A stretch of DNA of 64,000 bases from CAZWKQ01 sp964634005. Its GTDB lineage: Bacteria > Bacteroidota > Bacteroidia > Bacteroidales > JACABE01. The notes beneath the pieces are model-generated. The model saw only the letters and a list, made by a program, of their open reading frames with translations, ran no database searches and had not been told where the DNA came from. Positions 10,101 to 17,283 of the stretch are shown here, piece after piece. The stretch is taken from the NCBI GenBank assembly GCA_964634005.1, contig CAZWKQ010000005.1:62001-126000 (forward strand). Direction: 5' to 3'. The number at the start of each line of letters is the position of its first letter. Position 1 is the first letter of the stretch. The translations under genes and the position numbers were made by a program.

Positions 10101-12579
10101 ATACCATAGTTGATGGAGTAAATTCATCTGCTCCCATATCGGTAGGATTATTCCTCAATTGACTGTCAATATCATCCGGAACTTCGGGCAACTGCATACA
10201 TGAGCCGTTTAAAGCCATTTCTGAAATATGCAAGTCTGTTGATGAAATAAATGCAGGATTTACTGAAATTGAATTTGCATCTTTTCCGGTTGTTGATTTC
10301 CAAGTATTTAAGTTATTTACAACAGCTGCAGTATTATAATACCCAATATTTGTTCCTGTTGAAAATATATCGTTATAATCCATAGTAGTTATATAACCAA
10401 GTGTAACAGCTCCCGATGTAATATAAACAGCATATCCGCCATTAGTATTAGCAAAAATATTATTTCTAACATCTACATTGCCATACGTTCCTGAAGTAGC
10501 AGATGTTGCATAAAAAGCAACACCGCCTGTTGCAGATCCTGCAGCAATATTTACACTGTTATGATATATTTTCTGATAATTTCCATAATTTGAGTAAAGA
10601 CCGTAAGCAGTTCCGGTTGATTGAGTAATAGTTACGAAATTATTAGCAATAAGAATTTCTTGTCCTGCTATACCATCACAATAATAAGGATATAAAGCAT
10701 AAGTTGTTGAAGTACCTCTTGCATGAATTTTATTGCTTAAAACTGTTGTGATATTGTCACAATAAGCAAGATAAACGCCATACTCCGTTGCATTTACTCC
10801 TCTACCTGTTACTGTATTTTTTTCAACTTTAATGCCATCTTGTGCATATAAATACACTCCGTAATTGTTCCAGTCAACAATAGTGTTATTGATTATTTTA
10901 TTACCTGTTTCCAATGCAGTAGTTGAACCACCATAGATATATAATCCGTAGGAACCATATTGAATATAATTATTCTGAATGGTCAGGTTATTACACATGT
11001 TCGCGGTACCTGATTGAAAATAGATGGCTGAATAAGCAGTTCCGGTTGTTGTTCCGGTAAATCCAATAATTCTGTTTCCAAGTAATGTTATATACTCACT
11101 CATTCCTATACCATTAACGACACAAGCATAAGAACCAATTGTACCTGTTAATTGAATAGTAATATTCTTAACTGTAGTATAATCAGCACCATCAAACTGT
11201 AGAACATAGTTTGCTGATGAAGTTGGAGTGGCCTGCAGTATAACATCATTAGGATTTCCGGTTAAAGACTGAAATAATACCGGATTAGAAACAGAAACAC
11301 CGGGAAACTGAGTTAAATTCACCTGCTCGGTATAGGTTCCGGATGCAATATTGAAAGTAACGCCACCTGTTCCTACACCGACAGAATTCAACGCCGCCAA
11401 AGCATCGGCAAAAGTTTGGAAGTTATTTCCTGATGTAGGAAGTGCTGAATTAATTGTTTTAACACCTGTTAATGGATACCTTACAATTCTTCCCGGACCG
11501 GGATTTGTAACAGTAGGTATTTTTGTTCCTGCGCCTGTTAAAGTAAATGTCGTACATTCAGCATCTAATACATTTCCATCGGCGGTACCAGGTGCAACAT
11601 CATAAGTCAACCAAAAATAATTGCTCCCGCTTGCCAAAGTATTATTTGTTGTTGGGGTAAAAGTAAAAGAACCGCTTGGATTTAAAATATCACTGCCTAA
11701 TTGAACTGCATTAGAAAAAGTCGGAGAATTTGTATAAAATAATTGAGCCTTAGCAATATTTGAAGTGTTTGTTGTTCCATTTGTATTGAATGTTACAGAT
11801 GTTAAACTGAATGGTGATTGATTACCAGTAACATTAACCTTTAGTGCAGCTATAACCTGTTGAGTTTGAACACCCATAATTGGCGAAGTTATTGGCTGTA
11901 TTGTAGTAGCTGAATCATAAACCATAGGTTGATTAGGCATTGTATACCATATTTGAATATTCGGACGATGTTTATATCCAGCAACAGAACCATTTAAAGT
12001 TGCAGCAGGAGTAGTTGATGTAGAAGTACCACCAATAATGTAATCTGCGGTAGGAGTTGAATATTGCCATTTAAAAGCATCAGTAGGCTTTGTTCCTGAA
12101 CCAACATACCATAAGAAAGCTATTTCTAAGTTTCCGCCTGTATAAGTAAAAGGATTAATTGGAAATTCAATCCATCCTATAGTCGAAGGAACTGTTTGGG
12201 CACTATTATCATACACCAACGTATGTCCGGCAGTAATTGATGCCCATGTTGTTGAAGTAGAAAGAGGTGGTGTTAATGAACTGTTTTTCATATAGATTTT
12301 AAAAGAGCCATTAGCCGTAGTTGCGGCATTATTGGTCTTATAAAAAGCTAACTTAGAAATTATCGCTCCGGTTGTTATACCAACAGCGGCCAATTCCGAC
12401 TGTGTGTAAAGAATATCTGAATTTATTGTTAAAGTAGTTGATGTGCTACTATAACAATAAATAGGCGCATACAAAGTATTTGCAGGAACTTCCGTACCTA
12501 TCCCTATCTGCACCTGCGCATTTAGAAAAGTTACTCCCGTAAAAAGTAACATAAACAAAAAGATAATTTTCTTTCTCAT
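4174..12579 (-). CDS. Giant secreted beta-helix protein with dockerin-like C-terminus
   Basis: About 2801 residues with a signal peptide (MRKKIIFLFMLLFTGVTFLNA). Rough layout: a domain resembling the BNR-neuraminidase-associated N-domain (216-370), a right-handed beta-helix (370-825), a second BNR-associated-like domain (826-975), a second beta-helix (976-1455), a series of CARDB/Ig-like modules (1460-2185) and a third beta-helix (2186-2605). Each helix ends in a variant of DDIDGQxR...IGADEF. The last 61 residues hold two Ca-binding loops, DVNQDGLVDGSDMSDIE and DVNGDGIVDGSDMSIVE, 30 residues apart. Composition is rich in Thr, Ser, Asn and Gly. No type IX CTD ending was recognised. The start at 12579 is chosen because the longer frame from 12681 puts 34 non-signal residues ahead of the signal peptide. 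Likely a surface adhesin or carbohydrate-interacting protein; substrate unknown. Confidence 0.85.
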   Translation of the reverse strand: MRKKIIFLFMLLFTGVTFLNAQVQIGIGTEVPANTLYAPIYCYSSTSTTLTINSDILYTQSELAAVGITTGAIISKLAFYKTNNAATTANGSFKIYMKNSSLTPPLSTSTTWASITAGHTLVYDNSAQTVPSTIGWIEFPINPFTYTGGNLEIAFLWYVGSGTKPTDAFKWQYSTPTADYIIGGTSTSTTPAATLNGSVAGYKHRPNIQIWYTMPNQPMVYDSATTIQPITSPIMGVQTQQVIAALKVNVTGNQSPFSLTSVTFNTNGTTNTSNIAKAQLFYTNSPTFSNAVQLGSDILNPSGSFTFTPTTNNTLASGSNYFWLTYDVAPGTADGNVLDAECTTFTLTGAGTKIPTVTNPGPGRIVRYPLTGVKTINSALPTSGNNFQTFADALAALNSVGVGTGGVTFNIASGTYTEQVNLTQFPGVSVSNPVLFQSLTGNPNDVILQATPTSSANYVLQFDGADYTTVKNITIQLTGTIGSYACVVNGIGMSEYITLLGNRIIGFTGTTTGTAYSAIYFQSGTANMCNNLTIQNNYIQYGSYGLYIYGGSTTALETGNKIINNTIVDWNNYGVYLYAQDGIKVEKNTVTGRGVNATEYGVYLAYCDNITTVLSNKIHARGTSTTYALYPYYCDGIAGQEILIANNFVTITQSTGTAYGLYSNYGNYQKIYHNSVNIAAGSATGGVAFYATSATSGTYGNVDVRNNIFANTNGGYAVYITSGAVTLGYITTMDYNDIFSTGTNIGYYNTAAVVNNLNTWKSTTGKDANSISVNPAFISSTDLHISEMALNGSCMQLPEVPDDIDSQLRNNPTDMGADEFTPSTMVLDSITVTHPVLASVATGSANNVILRIAVHTSNSLNPLSLEGITFNTNGSSNPLNDIENAKLWSSGNVNNFANATQIGNTYNNPNNLFQINTGTGLPVTLNTGINYFWLTYNINSSATNLNVVDAEVVDVNINGNNYQPVNGAPNGTRTIRTPLSGIYQIGTGGDYSTLSAFFADVNQLGLMGNVTAKIISDITETATVSINSWNEYPANSNYTLIIQPQGARVITGNIASALIKLNGNKNLIIDGLNSGGNSLTIENTSTSTNTAAIWVSSLGAGLGATNNIIKNCIIKAGSNTVTSTFGIYVGGTSISTSGTGADNNNLTIQNNTIQRTYYGIYASGVASTGLLTGLTISGNVVGSENANDYVIFRGVALSNTTAPLVEKNTIFNLKTSSSINIAGIDLGANVTDAVISKNKIYGIYSTSSSGYGAFGINISSTSTSNINIVNNMIYDLITVNYSTSSTIYNAFGIRVTGGTNHKIYFNSINLYGNVTTGSSAGMSAALVVTVTTATGMDVRNNIFANSTNFSVSGSKSYAAYVVSGVSFANINYNNYFVSGTYGVLGFYGADKATLADWQASSTQDANSKNVNPLFAANNDLHVVNNMQLLNAGVQISGINDDIDGDLRGVNPCIGADEFIIPSNDIKVKALYTLGQLPLQTGAPHFVSALIENNGTNAQSNINVTLNITGANTFTNVKTIASLASGAVDTVIFNGFTPTALGLNNVKVSVPNDEVNTNNQLNYRQEVTNNTFNYSDTAIVATSIGFGTNAGYFVNKYTINGTKQIYSTKVFITNSATVGKSLYGVIFNNNGVLMDTSFRKTITSSDLNTWVTFDFLHPSSTSTTNNFVYVGIAQVANAAAYYPISCQAETPTRRGAYYYSSGLTGFTPVESLTWGRFMIAAVVGDPATKDASVVQIVNPSSGCALNNQSVTIKIKNEGSQPILASQNSLTASYRIDNGTVVTQNVNLDIPAQGSVNFTFSTQANLPAPTADVNYLITAWTDLINDPLRINDTLSKSVTSGYTPPAPTFVSPVSIPYATSTTLSATSTDSIRWYNALNDTVPLKLGSTYTTPILFNHKTYYLASSKNTFNQYQVGPADSTIGAGGTIGATSYDQVFDVLAPGGITLKSVKIYPATSGSAYVLVIKDAGGNVIRSYNGTTTVGSSLPETVTLNFDIPQGTGYRLGYTSGPSFFRNSAGAVYPYTVPNVISITGNTFSSGQNYWYNAYNWIVTTGTASTCESNRVPLQVNISNIPANDAGVDTLILPTTSVSAGSTVPIKVKIKNYGSANLTSVMIGWSINGALQTPYSWTGNITQGNVSGEVTIANKLLTNSGILSIKAWPYNPNGSVDNYAINDTATGTIIVSLNGSYTIGTGGDFPTINSAVNVLNTVGISGNVVFNILPGIYNEKLIINHVEGVAANKTITFQSQNLDSTSVVISDSSLTSTDNYVIRLNGADYVTLKHLTIQNRGVTYGRAIDMLGGTNFVRIANNIIESSLTGTASTTAGIYSATGIDSNMVIENNVIRNGYYGVYLSGTSSTVKESNNIIRNNRIIDFFYYGIYSYYQNNTIIEGNYLLNRTTASTQYGLSSYYNDNVIISKNQIYLRGTSTCYGMYLYYNNSSTGNSLIANNFVAQSVGTGSVYAIYNSNTKYTKFYNNSISITKGSTTNYGYYQTGTTTGMQLLNNVFSNTGGGYAVYFSSTILDSSNYNCLFTTGANIAYWTSARATLAAYQAASGRDAFSINVYPQFTDSIMDLHINNIALTEKGTSVPEVTDDIDGQARGPLPTIGADEYLASKTLNITVFLEGLFNGVNMNPVQDDMGDHFGSNIADQITVELRNALDPSVTAASFTGQLLSTNGLCSITIPSTLGDAYYIVVKHRNSIQTWSSVPLSFTGSVINYNFTNSASSAYGDNLKEVATGVYAIYVGDVNQDGLVDGSDMSDIELENNNFASGYIVADVNGDGIVDGSDMSIVETNNNNFIGAIEP

Positions 12580-12967
12580 AATAAAAAAATTGATTAATAC
12601 TAAAATGTTTAAATTTAATTTAAATTCTATTTGATTAATTAAAAGCTCATTAAGAATAAAAAAATATTCTTTAGACCCCAAATTTTCAGCCTGTAAATAT
12701 ACTAAAAATTTTTACTAAATTTTAGTTTCTAAATTTTTTAACATTTTTTAATTCTTTTTTATAAATTTAGAAACTTAGAAACATCAAAAGAGCTATATGT
12801 TTTAATCATTCTAAAAATCAATAGTTGTTTTAGATGAAATTTATTAATTTGTCGAATAAAAATTGCAATTAGTCTATTTTAATAGGCAAATAAATATTTC
12901 AAATCCATACTTTTGCTTATCAAGTTAATTTTTTATTATTTTTGTTTTAATTTTAAGTAAAGAAACA
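12580..12967. other. Divergent intergenic region
   Basis: 388 bases without a gene between the giant minus-strand gene and a plus-strand operon. It holds a plus-strand -7 box (12908-12915) and a near-match TATATTTA on the minus strand (12701-12694). Otherwise it is plain AT-rich sequence. Confidence 0.6.
12908..12915 (+). promoter_or_regulatory. -7 box (TACTTTTG) for the polyphosphate operon
   Basis: TAnnTTTG match about 52 nt upstream of the ATG at 12968, the first gene of a three-gene overlapping unit. Confidence 0.5.
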
Positions 12968-13462
12968 ATGAAATATTTTAAAATTTCTCTTTTAATCTTA
13001 TACATAATACTTTCTAAAACTTTAAATGCACAAAGCAAGAAAGATATAAGAAATAATAAAATACAAACTTCAACATCAATAATTACTACTTTCGACAATG
13101 GGAATGAAGTAAGTTACAAAGATAACTATACCGTTTATGACAAAAACGGCAATATTATTGAAGAAACTGAATATTTTAGTAATGGAACCATCAAGTTAAA
13201 AAAAAGCTACAAATACAATTCTGATAAAAATAAAACTGAAGAAACTGAATACGACGGCAAAACAAAAAATACCATTAAAACTATTTTTTCATACAATTCA
13301 AATGGCTATAAAATTTCTGAGGTTGTATATGATGGTAATGGTAAGTTTTTAAGAAAAAGTATTTTTTTGTACGATAAAAACGGAATAAGAACTGAAAGGA
13401 AAACATTTGATGAAAACAATAAATTAATTTCAGTTAAAAAATACATTTATACTAAAAAATAA
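12968..13462 (+). CDS. Secreted YD-repeat-like protein
   Basis: Unknown function, 164 residues. Residues 1-21 form a signal peptide ending LNA-Q. The rest is built from short beta-strand repeats of the pattern YDKNGNIIEETEYF, YNSDKNKTEETEYDG, YNSNGYKISEVVYDGNG and YDKNGIRTERKTFDENN. These resemble YD/RHS-type repeats and the repeats of the cytoplasmic protein at 43109-43993. Its stop codon shares one base with the start of the VTC-domain gene (TAATG), so the two are translationally coupled; this ties it to polyphosphate synthesis by position only. An extracytoplasmic repeat protein is the safest call. Confidence 0.7.
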   Translation: MKYFKISLLILYIILSKTLNAQSKKDIRNNKIQTSTSIITTFDNGNEVSYKDNYTVYDKNGNIIEETEYFSNGTIKLKKSYKYNSDKNKTEETEYDGKTKNTIKTIFSYNSNGYKISEVVYDGNGKFLRKSIFLYDKNGIRTERKTFDENNKLISVKKYIYTKK

Positions 13463-14217
13463 TGCATTCATTCAAAAACATATTAAATGCATTTGAACCT
13501 ATTTCGCTTGAACAAATGGATAATGTCAAGCTTTTAAATCGTTCTGATACAAAATTTCTTTTTAGGATAGAACTTTTAGAAGAAATTTTAGAAAAGCTTA
13601 AAGATTATTTCTTTGTTCTTGATGTTAACGGAATCAGAGAAAATAATTATGAAACTCTTTATTACGATACTTCAGATTTTAAATTCTACAATGATCATTT
13701 AAGAGGTAAAGCTAATAGAATAAAAGTCAGACACAGAATATATTCCGATTCGGGTCTTCAGTTTTTTGAAATAAAAAAGAAAAATAATAAAGGACGAACA
13801 ATCAAAGAAAGGATTAAACTTAGTGAAATATATTATATTTTAAAAGGCAGACCTGATGAATATTTGTATGAAAAAACTCAAATAAAAGGTGAAGACTTAA
13901 AACCAATACTTTGGGGAAATTATACCAGAATAACTTTAGTCAACAAAACACAACCTGAAAGACTTACTATCGATATTAACTTACATTTTAAAAACAATCA
14001 AAAAGAATATTCTATTCCTGATATTGTAATTGCGGAATTAAAACAAGACTTCAATCACCGATCGATATTTAAAGAAATAATGATGCAATACCGAATTAAG
14101 GAGGTTTCAATAAGCAAATACTGTTTTGGCGTGATTAATCTTTACAATAACATAAAATGTAACGGGTTTAAAACAAAAATTTTAACTTTAAATAAATTGA
14201 TTTATGCAAAAAATTAG
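13462..14217 (+). CDS. VTC-domain polyphosphate polymerase
   Basis: 251 residues with the VTC fold of the CYTH/triphosphate-tunnel group, which in eukaryotic Vtc4 polymerises the ATP gamma-phosphate into polyphosphate. Visible landmarks are the N-terminal RSDTKFLF segment, the YYDTSDFKFYNDHLRGK stretch, the basic strand RIKVRHRIY, the FFEIKKK strand with the metal/phosphate-binding Glu and Lys residues, and the late strands IAELKQDF and ISKYCFGV. There is no membrane segment. It overlaps the upstream secreted repeat protein by 1 nt and the downstream DUF4956-like membrane protein by 14 nt. VTC and DUF4956 proteins are commonly adjacent in bacteria, suggesting a membrane-associated polymerase complex. 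Confidence 0.85.
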   Translation: MHSFKNILNAFEPISLEQMDNVKLLNRSDTKFLFRIELLEEILEKLKDYFFVLDVNGIRENNYETLYYDTSDFKFYNDHLRGKANRIKVRHRIYSDSGLQFFEIKKKNNKGRTIKERIKLSEIYYILKGRPDEYLYEKTQIKGEDLKPILWGNYTRITLVNKTQPERLTIDINLHFKNNQKEYSIPDIVIAELKQDFNHRSIFKEIMMQYRIKEVSISKYCFGVINLYNNIKCNGFKTKILTLNKLIYAKN

Positions 14218-15019
14218 GATTTTAATTTTTACTTTTTTTATTATTCTTTCATCGATGCCATTAACTGTAATTTATGCTCAGGAAGCTATTAATAACAGTC
14301 CGTTCGATACAGAAACATCCCTGAGCGTTGATGAAACATCCAAAGACAAAAAGAAAGACAAAAAGAAAAAAGATGATAAAGATTATGTAAAAGAAAATGT
14401 TGAGATTAATCAATATTTTTTGATTAACTTTTTGATTAATTTAATAACTGTTACTATTATTGTCGGATTAATATATTTTCCGAATTATCGCAAACAGGAA
14501 GTTTTTTTTACATACTTCCTGTTTAATATAGCCATTTTTTTACTGACATTTTTATTAAATAAAATAAAGATATCAATTGGAGCGGCTTTCGGACTTTTTG
14601 CGGTTTTTTCGATGCTGCGATACAGAACAGAAGGAATATCAATGAAAGATATGACATATCTTTTTATTGTTATTTCGGTCGGGTTGATAGGTGCAATCCA
14701 ACTACCATATACCGATTTGCTTATTATTGACGGAATATTTATACTTTTCGTTTATTTACTCGATGGAAATATCATTATCAGACGCGAATATTCCAAAGTG
14801 GTTTATTATGAGAAAATTGAAATGATTAAACCCGAAAAACACGATGAATTGATTGCTGATCTTAATGAAAGAACCGGTCTTAATATTCATCACATATCAA
14901 TTGTAAGAATAGATTTCCTTAGAGACATTGCTATACTTAATGTCTATTATTACAATAACAAATCAAAAACCGATAAATCTTCCGATTTATATATACCAGA
15001 TGACGGTAATAATATTTAA
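14204..15019 (+). CDS. DUF4956 family membrane protein
   Basis: 271 residues. An N-terminal hydrophobic segment (4-26) ends in YAQ and looks like a signal peptide or first helix. It is followed by a charged run (KDKKKDKKKKDDKD) and then about five membrane helices between residues 70 and 190. The loop FSMLRYRTEGISMKDMTYLF is characteristic of DUF4956. The soluble C-terminus (NERTGLNIHHISIVRIDFL) is predicted cytoplasmic. The gene overlaps the VTC-domain gene by 14 nt, so the two products are probably partners. The biochemical role of DUF4956 is not established; a membrane channel or anchor for polyphosphate synthesis is inference. Confidence 0.8.
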   Translation: MQKIRILIFTFFIILSSMPLTVIYAQEAINNSPFDTETSLSVDETSKDKKKDKKKKDDKDYVKENVEINQYFLINFLINLITVTIIVGLIYFPNYRKQEVFFTYFLFNIAIFLLTFLLNKIKISIGAAFGLFAVFSMLRYRTEGISMKDMTYLFIVISVGLIGAIQLPYTDLLIIDGIFILFVYLLDGNIIIRREYSKVVYYEKIEMIKPEKHDELIADLNERTGLNIHHISIVRIDFLRDIAILNVYYYNNKSKTDKSSDLYIPDDGNNI

Positions 15020-15097
15020 ATACTAAAAAAATTAGATTTAAAAATTGTCGTTTCGTATATAAAAATTTTTAAAACATCTATTATTATTGCTAATTAA

Positions 15098-15105
15098 TAC
15101 TTTTG
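15098..15105 (+). promoter_or_regulatory. -7 box (TACTTTTG) for the PqqD-like/LytS/LytTR operon
   Basis: TAnnTTTG match 45 nt ahead of the ATG at 15143, in the 123-nt gap after the DUF4956 gene, so the following unit probably has its own promoter. Confidence 0.45.
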
Positions 15106-15142
15106 ATTTTAATTTTACAGGGTATTTTAAATCAAATAAAAA

Positions 15143-15397
15143 ATGGTTATAAACAAGAGTATTGCAATTAGCGAAACAGGTTTAATTTTTAATCCCGTAA
15201 CAGGTGAAACATTTGTTGTTAATCAAATGGGAATGGAAATAATAAATATGTTAAGAAAAAATTCAACCATTAAAGACATTCAAAAACAACTTAGCAAACA
15301 ATATTCAATTGATTCAGAAGAAATTGATAAAGATTTAAATAGTTTTATTAATTTTATGAAAAGATATCATATTATTGAAGAAAATCAGCAAAATTGA
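15143..15397 (+). CDS. PqqD-family (RRE-like) small protein
   Basis: 84 residues with the PqqD/RiPP-recognition-element pattern. A beta-hairpin (ETGLIFNPVTGETFVVN) is followed by a helix (QMGMEIINMLRKN), a winged-helix-like stretch (TIKDIQKQLSKQYSIDSEEI) and a final helix (DLNSFINFMKRYHII). In PQQ and other RiPP pathways this domain binds the leader peptide and presents it to the modifying enzyme. No radical SAM partner, cyclase, protease or precursor peptide was found nearby; the next genes are a sensor kinase 27 nt downstream and its response regulator. It may be a stand-alone regulatory or peptide-binding domain. The fold call is from pattern only. Confidence 0.7.
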   Translation: MVINKSIAISETGLIFNPVTGETFVVNQMGMEIINMLRKNSTIKDIQKQLSKQYSIDSEEIDKDLNSFINFMKRYHIIEENQQN

Positions 15398-15424
15398 CAC
15401 TAATAATATATAACAACTTCCTTA

Positions 15425-16510
15425 ATGATTCTAAAAAAGAAAAGCGAAATATTAATTCATATCTTAATATGGTTAATATTTTTTATTATATTTCCAATTT
15501 TGTTGTATATCGATTCAATGTATGATATTCCTTTTTTAAAAAGAACTCTTTTACAAACTTTCTTTTATATTCTGATTTTTTATATTAATTATCTTATTCT
15601 GATTCCTTATATTTTTTTTAAAACTTCTAAGAAAATCAATTACTTTCTATCTTTAGTGATTTTAATAATATCATTTACGATTATATTCGACTTTACGGGT
15701 AATATCTTCCCAATTCACAAAAAACCTGAATTTGAAAACAAAAGACCTGAATTTTTTCAAAATGAAAGAAAAAAATTTCCAAAACCATCAAAAAGATGGC
15801 CAACATATAATTTTTTAATAACATCGGTACTTATTTCGGGGTTTGGCTTGGGTCTTAGATTTTCCGAAAAAATGATATACAATGAAAAACTCAGAAAAGA
15901 AGCCGAAAAAGAGAAATTACATTCTGAACTTACTTTTCTTAAAAACCAGATAAGCCCACATTTTTTCTTCAATACTCTAAACAATATTTATTCTCTTATA
16001 GAAATTGATGCAGAAGAGAGTAAAAAAGCCGTTTTACAACTATCGAAAATGATGCGATATTTGTTGTATGAATCCAACAGCAGTTTTACTTCACTTAGCA
16101 AAGAAATTGAATTCATGAAAAACTATGTTGAGCTAATGAGGCTCAGGTTATCATACAAAGTAAAATTAAAGGTAAGTTTTCCCGAGAAGTTTGAAAATAT
16201 ACAAATTCCCCCATTACTGTTTATTTCATTTATTGAGAATGCTTTCAAACATGGAATAAGCTATCGCGAACCTTCTTTTATTACAATTAATATGTCAGTT
16301 AATAATAAAGAAATTGTTTTCTGGTGTAGCAACAGTATTGTAAGCAATAACAAGAAAAATTCAGAAACAAACCAAAATTCAGGGATAGGCCTTGAAAATA
16401 TAAAAAAAAGATTGGAACTGCTTTATCCTGAAAAACATAGTTTAGTTATTAGAAACACTCCTGCATATTACAGTGTATTATTGAGTATAAATATTGCAAA
16501 AAACAAATAG
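15425..16510 (+). CDS. LytS-type sensor histidine kinase
   Basis: 361 residues. About four membrane helices (roughly 8-30, 43-65, 71-93 and 128-147) include a basic, Pro-rich loop near 98-125. A coiled linker leads to a His_kinase domain with the phosphoacceptor motif NQISPHFFFNTLNNI (His179) and a HATPase segment (FIENAFKHGI, GIGLENIKKRL). There is no recognisable extracellular sensor domain, so the signal may be sensed in the membrane. It sits 27 nt after the PqqD-like gene and 2 nt before the LytTR regulator, giving a three-gene unit. Confidence 0.9.
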   Translation: MILKKKSEILIHILIWLIFFIIFPILLYIDSMYDIPFLKRTLLQTFFYILIFYINYLILIPYIFFKTSKKINYFLSLVILIISFTIIFDFTGNIFPIHKKPEFENKRPEFFQNERKKFPKPSKRWPTYNFLITSVLISGFGLGLRFSEKMIYNEKLRKEAEKEKLHSELTFLKNQISPHFFFNTLNNIYSLIEIDAEESKKAVLQLSKMMRYLLYESNSSFTSLSKEIEFMKNYVELMRLRLSYKVKLKVSFPEKFENIQIPPLLFISFIENAFKHGISYREPSFITINMSVNNKEIVFWCSNSIVSNNKKNSETNQNSGIGLENIKKRLELLYPEKHSLVIRNTPAYYSVLLSINIAKNK

Positions 16511-16512
16511 TT

Positions 16513-17223
16513 ATGATAAAAACAATTGCAATTGATGATGAACCCTTAGCATTGAAAATGCTTATAAGTTATATAAAAAAAACTCCATTTTTAGAACTTG
16601 CTGGACAATTTGATAATCCTATAAGTGCCCTCGAATTTTTAGAAAATAACAGTATTGATTTAATTTTTTTGGATATTCATATGCCTGATCTTTTAGGTAC
16701 TGAATTTGCAAAAGTCATTAATAAAAATACTAAAATAATTTTTACTACTGCCTACGAGAAATACGCCATTGAAGGATATAAACTCGAAGCGATTGACTAT
16801 TTACTAAAACCATATGGATACGATGATTTTTTGATATCAGCCCAAAAAGCTAAAAAGCAAATTGAGTTAGAGCAAAAAAACAATCAATCACTTTCAAAAA
16901 ACGATTTTATCTTTTTGAAATCAGATTATAAAACTAAAAGAATTAATTTTGATGAAATAATATACATTGAAGGTCTCAAAGACTATATTAAAGTTTATAT
17001 CCAAAATGAAACTAACCCTTTATTATCAATAAGTTCACTTAAATTGATGGAAGAAAAACTTCCAAAAGATAAATTCATGAGGGTACATAAATCATTTATA
17101 GTAAACCTTACAAAAGTAAAAACTATTGAACGTTCAAGAATTGTTTTTGGTAAAGACTATATACCTATAGGCGACCAATATAAAGATAATTTTCAGAAAT
17201 TTCTGGAACAGAATCTACTATGA
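16513..17223 (+). CDS. LytTR response regulator
   Basis: 236 residues. The receiver domain (1-120) has acidic pocket residues in IDDEPLAL, phosphoacceptor Asp54 in IFLDIHMP, TTAYEKYA and the conserved Lys in YLLKPYG. A LytTR DNA-binding domain fills 135-236 (FLKSDYKTKRINFDEIIYIE, FMRVHKSFIVNLTKV). It starts 2 nt after the kinase stop and is its cognate partner. LytTR regulators bind imperfect direct repeats about one helical turn apart; its target genes cannot be named from the window. Confidence 0.95.
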   Translation: MIKTIAIDDEPLALKMLISYIKKTPFLELAGQFDNPISALEFLENNSIDLIFLDIHMPDLLGTEFAKVINKNTKIIFTTAYEKYAIEGYKLEAIDYLLKPYGYDDFLISAQKAKKQIELEQKNNQSLSKNDFIFLKSDYKTKRINFDEIIYIEGLKDYIKVYIQNETNPLLSISSLKLMEEKLPKDKFMRVHKSFIVNLTKVKTIERSRIVFGKDYIPIGDQYKDNFQKFLEQNLL

Positions 17224-17283
17224 GAAAACAAATTTAATCCTAAAAAGTATATTGTTCGAAAATGAATTTCTTAGCTCAAAAAA

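Noticed and set aside
4174..12579. Repeated beta-helix segments as a CRISPR or DNA repeat array
   Set aside because: The repetition is at protein level, with divergent DNA and no spacer structure.
12580..12681. Longer start for the giant beta-helix protein
   Set aside because: It adds 34 residues without signal-peptide character ahead of a clear signal peptide.
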